A stretch of 21,790 nucleotides of DNA. It comes from a virus. Below are positions 5,432 to 13,100 of the stretch, one piece after another (position 1 is the first letter of the stretch; each line of letters opens with the position of its first letter). The stretch covers positions 1 through 21,790 of the IMG/VR virus record IMGVR_UViG_3300021091_002292; one strand, written 5' to 3'. The notes under the pieces are model-generated. The model was not told the DNA's origin and ran no database searches. It was given only the letters and a program-made list of their open reading frames with translations. The translations under genes and the position numbers were made by a program.

Positions 5432-6382
5432 TTAGAAGTCGCCCCTGCGCTTAGCCAATTCAGAGTAACGCGCACGAAGTATGGCAGCTTCGTCGGCCAG
5501 TCGTTTGGCGGTTACGGCCCCCGGCAATCGTTCGGCAGCGGCCATCGCCCTGCGCTCGCTTGGCGTCATTACCGCAACCAATTTTGACTTTAGGGCGTCA
5601 GAGAGGGGCTGATAAGCATCCACTCGTAGCAAATCAACAATGGGGTCAGGGTCGCCTATGCCTTCGTACATACTCGGGGAAATTTCGACCGAACCGACCA
5701 CGCGGCCTGAAGAAAATGCTTCGTTAGGTCTAGTCACGGGGTCTTTCAAAACATTGGATTCATAACGTATGTCGTTTCGCGGAAAACGCGCAACGTATAT
5801 TTGGCCGCCTTCGCCAGCTTCGCCAGCATAAGCGCGGGCACGATTCATTAGATCAGCCGAGTTGAAACCACCAGTTGCAGCATCCCAGAACCACGCCACG
5901 TTTTCTTCAGGATTATTCACAGACCCGAGTCGAGGCTCAATTTGAGTAAGCCCAGAAACTGGGCTGCCGTGGACACCAAGAACGCCTCGGTACTTTGCCC
6001 CGCCACCAGAGGCTGCATACCCTGCCACTTCGCGGTCGAGGGCCTTCTCCATCGCCTCGCGATAGATCGCCTGCTCAGGCACCGGCGTCAGAAAGTCAGC
6101 GGCATACAGCGCAGACTCCGCCAAACCTGCTGCGCGCTGGGGCAATGATGCGCCGCTGTTAGGGTCGACCGCCGCAGCAAACCGCTTCGACGGGTCGTAG
6201 AACGTCTCCTTCGCCACGCGACCCAACTGCTTCACGGTGCCGACGGGGTCCTTGACAGCATTTACCGCCTGCTCAAAGCCACTCGGCTTCTCAAGAATGG
6301 CAAGAGCCTCCTGGGCCTTCTTCTGCTTCTCGCGCTCGGCCTTCTTGCGGGCCAGATCCTCTGCCAGTGGGCGCGGGGGCAT
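5432..6382 (-). CDS. Phage protein with possible ADP-ribosyltransferase-like domain, 316 aa
   Basis: The protein opens with a highly charged helix (DLARKKAEREKQKKAQEALA, 9-28), followed by an Ala-rich region with a hydrophobic segment near 84-98. Residues about 130-245 look like a folded domain: YRGVLGVHGSPVSGLTQIEP (131-150), NVAWFWDA, a helix ADLMNRARAYAGEAG, strand GGQIYVARFP, and VVGSVEISPSMYEGI. A strand ending in HGSP, a later Tyr-Ala helix and a strand of the type 'Y.a.fp' recall ADP-ribosyltransferase domains in phage polyvalent proteins (H-Y-E/Q triad; His138 and Tyr185 would be the first two, the third unclear). This is recalled similarity, not a search. The tail (272-316) is basic and helical. 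The start ATG at 6380-6382 overlaps the previous stop as TGATG; a GTG lies 12 bases earlier. Confidence 0.75.
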   Translation of the reverse strand: MPPRPLAEDLARKKAEREKQKKAQEALAILEKPSGFEQAVNAVKDPVGTVKQLGRVAKETFYDPSKRFAAAVDPNSGASLPQRAAGLAESALYAADFLTPVPEQAIYREAMEKALDREVAGYAASGGGAKYRGVLGVHGSPVSGLTQIEPRLGSVNNPEENVAWFWDAATGGFNSADLMNRARAYAGEAGEGGQIYVARFPRNDIRYESNVLKDPVTRPNEAFSSGRVVGSVEISPSMYEGIGDPDPIVDLLRVDAYQPLSDALKSKLVAVMTPSERRAMAAAERLPGAVTAKRLADEAAILRARYSELAKRRGDF

Positions 6383-6651
6383 CAGCAATCCCACTTGCGC
6401 AGGGCTTTGTTGATCCTGCTGTTCGGGTCACGTCGAGTCTTCTCCGACGCCAACTTGCGCTTCGCACCCTCCATGCGGGCACAGAACGACTTACGTCGAG
6501 CAGCAGCCTTCGGCGACTTCTTCGCCTGGCTGGCCGACACCGGAGGCTTTAGTCTGCCGCCCGTGGCACGGTTGTAGGAGGCGCGGCCCTTCGCATTGAG
6601 GCCGCCTTCAGGGTTTTGCCCCGCCTTCCGCTGCCACGCTGGGGAAGCCAC
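6382..6651 (-). CDS. DUF6321-like conserved phage protein, 89 aa
   Basis: A small basic protein with a pattern widely conserved in phages: PAWQRKAGQNPEGGLNAKGR, then ASYNRATGGRLKPPV, a linker SASQAKKSPKAA, KSFCARMEGAKRKL and the end RDPNSRINKALRKWDC. I recall this as DUF6321; its role is not established. The K/R-rich, Gly-rich composition would suit nucleic acid or virion packing. I chose the GTG at 6649-6651, with AAAGG about 9 bases upstream; a TTG directly after the upstream stop would add one residue. It sits between a small basic gene and the ADP-ribosyltransferase-like gene, and is coupled to the latter by TGATG. Confidence 0.85.
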   Translation of the reverse strand: MASPAWQRKAGQNPEGGLNAKGRASYNRATGGRLKPPVSASQAKKSPKAAARRKSFCARMEGAKRKLASEKTRRDPNSRINKALRKWDC

Positions 6652-6654
6652 CAA

Positions 6655-6813
6655 TTAGCCTTTGGCCTTTTTTGCAACTGCTGCATTGTCAACGAGATTT
6701 GGGTACGGACGCCCCGCGGCCTTTGCCCGCTTTTTGGCCGCCAGCTTTTGTGCGGGCGTGAGACGCTGCGATTTCGACTTCGGATTCTTCGTTTCCCAAA
6801 ATGGTTTCTTCAC
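6655..6813 (-). CDS. Small Lys-rich phage protein overlapping the RusA tail, 52 aa
   Basis: Starting at the GTG at 6811-6813 (AAAGAG lies about 9 bases upstream), this frame gives VKKPFWETKNPKSKSQRLTP, a Lys/Ala-rich helix, then AGRPYPNLVDNAAVAKKAKG. 'KNPK.KS..LtP.QK' followed by 'GRPYPNLVDN' is a phrase I associate with small basic phage proteins encoded close to DUF6321 relatives. An upstream TTG at 6837 would add eight unconvincing residues. The first 125 bases are also read in another frame as the last 40 or so codons of the RusA-like gene. The motif content argues this frame is real; the RusA tail may be the less constrained partner. Function unknown. Confidence 0.65.
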   Translation of the reverse strand: MKKPFWETKNPKSKSQRLTPAQKLAAKKRAKAAGRPYPNLVDNAAVAKKAKG

Positions 6814-7195
6814 CGGACACTCTTTCGTTGAGGGCAATAATGGTCAAGCGTAACCCAGCCTGCGGCCCAAGGATAGGCCTCTTGAACGTAATTGACGGGA
6901 CAATGTCAGGCGTGTCGTCCTCCAGCACGCGTGCGTCGATTAAGCCGTCAATGGCCGCCTTGGCCGACGGGAAGCACGCGGCCGTATCCTGCCACCGGCG
7001 GTTCTCCAAGACCGGCTGGACGACGATCTCAGCAGCCGTAAGGTTGGGCATTCCGGCCTCAATAGCCGCCCACGCAAACCCTTCGCGCCACCATTTGGTG
7101 TCCTCGACCCGCTTACGGAAGTGCTGGTTGCGTTCCTGGTTCAGGCTGATCGGGCGTCGGCCCATCAGACAGAGCTCGATAGCGAACCTAGCCAC
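6689..7195 (-). CDS. rusA: RusA-like Holliday junction resolvase
   Basis: RusA enzymes are small dimeric, metal-dependent endonucleases that cut Holliday junctions; phages use them to clear branched DNA. The N-terminal strand and RPISLNQERN (14-23) match the 'rP.slN.r' opening of the family, followed by WWREGFAWAAIEAG. The acidic core is WQDTAACFPSAKAAIDGLID with Asp70 and Asp83, then VLEDDTPDIV with Asp93-Asp94, equivalent to the family's D-x-DN..K..lDgL....v..DD pattern, although the usual DN pair is replaced by DT. The GTG at 7193-7195 is preferred over the ATG ten codons later because it keeps the first strand. Residues beyond 125 are an extra charged tail overlapping the small basic gene in another frame. 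The start overlaps the giant gene's end by 8 bases. Confidence 0.75.
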   Translation of the reverse strand: MARFAIELCLMGRRPISLNQERNQHFRKRVEDTKWWREGFAWAAIEAGMPNLTAAEIVVQPVLENRRWQDTAACFPSAKAAIDGLIDARVLEDDTPDIVPSITFKRPILGPQAGLRLTIIALNERVSGEETILGNEESEVEIAASHARTKAGGQKAGKGRGASVPKSR

Positions 7196-10100
7196 CGCGC
7201 GACTCGGCGGTCTTCTTAGCCGTCTCGAAGGCCCGCAGGCGTTGCTGGGCGCGACGCTCGATGTCGCGCATCTTCTCGATGGACGTGGTCGGCACGCCGG
7301 GGAGGGTGATGAGGCGGGCCGCGGTCAGTAGTCGGCCGCCGAACTTGGGCACTGGGCGCGACGTCATCGGCCTAAAGCGGGCTTGGCCAGTGTCGTAACG
7401 CTCGAACGGGCCAGTCTGGATCGATGTCCCCGGCAACTGGCCCGAAGGCAACAGATCGAGCACCTTCGTGCCAAGCGGAAACTGCTGTGTTGCGAAGCCC
7501 AGCAACTCTCCTGGCCGCGTGATAAGCGGCACGTACTTTTGTATGCCGGTCTTAGTCACGTCGCCGGTGCCGTACTGACGCGAAACGGGGCGTAGGCCTT
7601 TGGCAAGGTTCACGCCCGGAAACGCGCCGGACAAAATACGGGGCATTGGCGATGTGCCCGAAAACAGCCGCGACGGGTCACCCTGCAAGGCAAAACTGCC
7701 AAGCGGGCCTTCCACAACGTCGCCGAACGGGTTAAGGAAGTTCGTGCCAGCAAGCCCGCCTCCAGGGGTTGGCACGTACGACGAGTATATCTCAAGCGGG
7801 TCGGAGTCTGGATCGTAGGCGAGCGCACCCAAGTACATCTGCCACTTGATTGCCGCCGGATTGTCTTTGGCCAGCCTGATGAACAGTTTGTGGATGTGCT
7901 TGGTCCACGCGTAGAAAGTCAGGTGAGGCAGCACGACGCGACGCTCGAACGGCGTGAGGTCGAGCCAGTCGCCCATGACTTCGTTAGCCGTGTCGATAGC
8001 GTCTTCCCACGCTTCGCGGATCGGCCCCGGCCGTTCGTGCAGGCGCAGTTCGGCAATGTCGTCGATGGTGTAGTTCGTGCCCTGGGCCGCGTTTAACTTG
8101 TTCAGTTCGTCGCCGAGCTTGGCAAGAAAGTACGCGTGGCGGCCAACGCGGTTGATCGCTTCGTTGACGCGGTATGCGCGCTTGCGGAACGACGGGAAGA
8201 CGTTGCCTATGTTGCCGCGGGTGACGCCCAAGCGGCCACCTTGCAACGTCGGGCGCGGGAGGTCTGGGGTGAAGCGGTTAAGCAGACGCTGCGGGATGGT
8301 CTGGAGCTCTGCGCCGGGGTCTTGGCCGCGCAGGATACGCGACTCCTCGATGCGCAGGCCCGTGTCTTGGATGCCCGAGGCGGCAAGGAGGTCAGCGGTC
8401 TTGCCAACGACGCGGTCTTGCGGGTCCTTGAAGATGTTGCGCACGATGTCGCGCTTGCGAGGTGCGTCAAGGCCGCCGCCGTAGTTCTCGACCAACATCT
8501 GGGCCATGTAGTTGGCCATCTTGCTCGGCGACACACCAGTCACTGCGGCCGCCCAAATAATGGTGACAAGGTCACCGATTTGCCATATAACCGACAACGG
8601 CAAAGTCAGGTTCTTAAACGCGCCAGTCAGGCGGCTTGTGCTGGTGAGATAGATTTCGACAGCCAAATTCGCCGGTGGCCGCGTTTTCTGCGCAATGCGC
8701 TCTTTTGCGTACGTCGGGATGTACTTGGTTGTCTCGTCAATGTCAATGTCCGCCACGGGGCTGAGCATGTCGCCTTGACGCGGCAGTGTTACGAAGCCTC
8801 GCTTGGCCATCTCCTCGTCAATAAGGCTGCCAAGTATTTCCCGACGCGACCGCTCAAACACTGCGTCACGGTTTTTTACACCAGGGGCGTATGCAGCCCA
8901 TCCACCATCGATTTTACGCCATGCCCGCTCGTAGGCCTCTGTCTCGAACGCGGCGATGGTGTCCTCGCCAAGTAGTTCTTCTGGGCTCAGAGCCAATTGC
9001 GAATTGAGCAGGGTGCGGTACGCCTCGTTCAACTCCATCTGTCGACGCTCGGCGATGAGCACGTTGCTTAGTTCAAGAATGTCGAAGATTTCTTCGACCT
9101 CACCGGTGCGACGACGTTCTGAACGCAGGCCACGTTCGCCCGTCAGACCCTGCTCGATAGTGCGGCGGCCACCGGCCGAACGGCCAGGGCGGCGACCAGC
9201 GGGCACATACTGCGAACCGATAAAGGTGTCGCCCACTTCCCGCGGAACACTCAGCGCGATGCGGCCAGGGAGTGCGGGCGGCAAAGACTGGCGCATACGC
9301 AGCAACGCTTCGTTTGCCGCCTTTTCAACAACCTTCACTTCGCGGCTGCGCTGTTCAACCGGAACGCCACGGGAGGCTTCTTCGGCGTTGACTTCACGGA
9401 TCTGGTCGTCAACGACACGACGGGTGAACTCGGTCGGCCGCAGCATTGCGGGCAAGTCTTCGCCAGGCAGAACAGGCGCGCCCGTCTCGGTGAGGGCTTG
9501 GCCGACCATCGGCGCGCCACGGGTCTGGCCTGCCAGCAGGCGCATTTCAGGCTGTGTGTAGATCTCTGGGGCGAGGCGGGCTTCGGTGCGGATCGCCGCG
9601 CTGGTAATCGGTGCGAGCTTGGCGCGCTGCGCGGCCTCGTTGACGCGCAACTTGTCAATGCGCGCACTGTTCTTCTCGATCTGTGTACGCAGATTCTGGA
9701 GACGCTGCTGGGCCGAGCCGACAGCAGACTCAGCGCGCTCAAGACGCTGTTCGGCGGCGAGCAGTTCGACGGGCACCTCGATGCCAGGGCCAGCACCCAG
9801 TTCGCGGCCAGGGCGGTAGGTGAAACGTTGGCCCGTGTCGAGGCCGTCAGCCTCGATCTGCTTCTGGACGTAATCGCGGGCGGCCTTGAAGTTCGGGAAC
9901 ACTTGGGTTGCGCCCTCGATGATCTCCCCGTCGCTGCCGTAACGCTTCAAGGCCCAGGTTGTGCGCTTCTTCTTGGCCCCAGGCGGGGTGATGTCGACCT
10001 TGAGTGCGGCGTACCGGCGCGAGCCCGTGTTGATCGTGAAGGTTCCGTCGCTCTGCTTCTGCCAGTCGGCCTCAGTCGCCGCCGACGTCGAGATGACTTC

Positions 10101-13100
10101 CGGCGGCGGGGGTGCAGCCAGACGGGCATCAAGGCTTGTGCGCAACTCGGCGACAAGGGCTGCTCGCGGCGTGCCTTGAAGGTCTGCGATAGCGGCGAGG
10201 TTGGTGCCGAACACAACATTCTGTTCCCGGACTTGAGTCACAGCCCGCTCGACCATTTCCTCGGCCATTGTGATACTGCGCTTCAGTTGTGTTGCGCGCG
10301 CGCCAGCAGGTGCAGCCCCTTGCGCAATGGCCTTTGCGTAATCGTTTACCGCTTCTTCTAGTTTGTTGTATGCCTCGGTAACGGCCTCGACTGCGTTGCG
10401 TCGTTCGTCTAGTGCAATTTGTGCCGCACCTTCGTAGTACGCAACCCCTAGTGGGTCTTGTGGGTCGACAGGCTTGGCACGCTCAATGGCAGCGAATGTT
10501 GAGTCATTAGCACCGTCAACAGCCTCTGCCACCGCCTCGTCGCGCACCGCATTGCGTTGCTTGCGCACGTCGTCGGCCGCAAGTCGAGCCGCGGCAACTT
10601 CTTCTTCAGCGAGACGCAATGCTTCTGCGTCAGCCCCTGTCTTCTTCAGGTCGCGCCTGGCTTGTGTTGCTTGGCGCAGGCGACGGTCGGCGGCCACCTG
10701 CTGTTCAGCAAGCTTCGTTGTGCGGCTCGACGCCCGACGAATAGCGTCGCGGGTCGAAGTGATCGCAATGGGTTCGGCTGGCGGGGCCAGGCGCGCTTCA
10801 GCATCTGCGGCAGCACGCGCAGCCTGTGCTTCGGCTGCGGCCGCGTCGTACTCAACAATAGCGGCCTTGACGTCACCATCTTCGCCACGGGCCACGTTGA
10901 TATCGGCGGCGGCCTCGGCAGCGCGACCTTCTGCGGCAAGGGCTGTGGCTTCCAGCTGCGACAAGCGCAGGCCGGTGGGCTGCTCGCCGAACACCTCTCC
11001 TTGAGTTACAGGAGGGGTCAGTCGCCCAGCTGGGGCCGCGTTCTCGACGGCATACAACTGGCCCTCGGCCGCACGCATTGCCTGGTCGGCGACGCGCAAC
11101 GCTTCCTGTGTGTTGTTCCACTCGGCGGTTGCCGCGTCGAGGTCATCGGGTGTGATGCCGGGGGTCTTGGGCTTCTTGAGGCGTGGCCGTGTTGCATTGG
11201 CTAACTGAATTGCATCGAGTTCTGCGGCGGCTGCGCCTATTGAACCGAACTGACCTTCACGCAGCTTTTGATAGATCGCATCGGGAGTAATGGGCGCGTA
11301 CTCGCCGCGTATCGGCATGACAAGTGCGACGATCTTGCCGTTGCGAACGACAATGACGGGCTGCTTCGGGTCGCTAAAATGCAGCGTGTCCCCAGCTTCG
11401 TAGACCTTGTTGAGATTGTCAACATCTATGGCAATCGTTGCGCCGTCGGCGTTTTGCAGGATGACAACAGGCCCGCTGGTCGGCAGGTCGACACCGACCA
11501 CCGTTGCGGGCGGCAAGCCAGCATCTGGCCGTGCTCGATCAACCAGTTGCTGAATATTGGGCGCGTCTGCGCCAGCACCCGACATTTGTGCGCGCTGCAT
11601 ATCTGCCGCCGAACGGCCCATTGCCTTGGTTCGATACCGACCTGGCTGATTGCCAAGCTCCGCGAGCTTTTGACCGAACTTGCTAGTGGGCTCAACAATG
11701 ACCGCTACGTAACCGTCGGTGTACCAAAGGTCGCCATCTACGGCATTGACCATTGCGCCGCGATTTTGGTCGCCAAGGCCGCCTGTTTTGGATGAGAACA
11801 CGACCTTGTCAACCGCTTTGGCACTCGACCCGGGTTTTGGTTCAACAAATGTCGTGTCGTACGCTTTTTCAACAGCCTTGACAATTTTGGTCGGGATGGC
11901 TCCTTGATCTGCCAACCTGTTGAGAACTTCGAGCACCTGCTCAGGGGTTGGCGGGGCGGCTTCCCCCATCGCCTTGCGTTCCTGCTCGGCTATACTGGCT
12001 TGCGCTTCGGCCTCCTGTGCGCGGTACCGCGTCTCAAGGTCGACAATCTTGGCGCGGGCTTCAAGTTCGGCAATGCGGGCGGCTTCGCGGGCGGTGCGGG
12101 CAGCAGCGACATCGGCGCGGGCCGACTCCAATGCGGCCGTGCCATTGTCGGACGTCAGGAAGGCTTCGGGGTCGCCAGGGATCGAGTCAGCGTCAGCGGT
12201 AGCGGCGGCGACAATGGCGTCAGCGTCTTCGCCCATGTCTTCTAGCGAGTTGGCTGCGTCGGCCTGAGCCTTCTCCATCTCGTCCATCTCCGACGTTGTT
12301 GCGTCGACCTCGGCTTCAAGTTCTTCGATGGCGGCCTCAACAGCGGCGACGCCCTCGTCGGCCTCGACCACCATCTGCTCGACCTGCTCAACGGTGTGGA
12401 CCTTCCCGTCAATGACTGTGGTCTGCGCCTGCTCTGCGCGCATACGGGCCAGTTCGGCAGCGGCCGCGTCACGCTTTGCGATCAGTCGAGCAATCAGGCC
12501 AGGGTTAAACGTCGCGTCGGCAGGGTACGTGCCGTCTTCGTCCGGTAGCACGCGGTTGCCGTCGGTATCGGTGTAGTAACCCTCCAGCGACTCGATACGC
12601 AAGGTGGCCTTGATGACCTTGAACTCGAGGTTGCGGATCGACAGTTCGATCTGCACGATCTTCTCGCCGATTTGGCGCGCACGGCCGCGCAGACGTTCAA
12701 GCTGCTTAATGCTGTTGCGCAGGTAACGCTCGGGCATACGGCTAAACGCGCCAGGGGCGTTGATGCTGTCGTAGAAGGCCTCGGGCGGGATCCCGACTGC
12801 GGCACCTTCGTCCATCGGCGTCGGGCGGCCGCCGGGGTAGCCAGGGCCAGGGGGTGTTCCGCCAGCGGTTGCCGCGGCCTGTGCGCGCAAGGCTTCGCGG
12901 ATGCGACCGTAGAAGGCAATGTTGTTGCGCTCTTTGGGTGGGTAGATAGACGGGTCGAGCGCAACACGGACAGGAGAACGCTCTAGGTATGTCTGCAACA
13001 AGTTCAGTGCGTCTTGCGCGTTCGGGGTTTGGAAGTCACCGGCAAGCAATTCGTCAAAGTAACCCTGCGCCACCAGTTGGTCGATCTCGTCGGCGAGGAT

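Noticed and set aside
5409-5433. Intrinsic terminator after the ADP-ribosyltransferase-like gene
   Set aside because: The AACCCT/AGGGTT stem has only 6 continuous pairs with inner mismatches and no U tract; an operator or promoter role is more likely.
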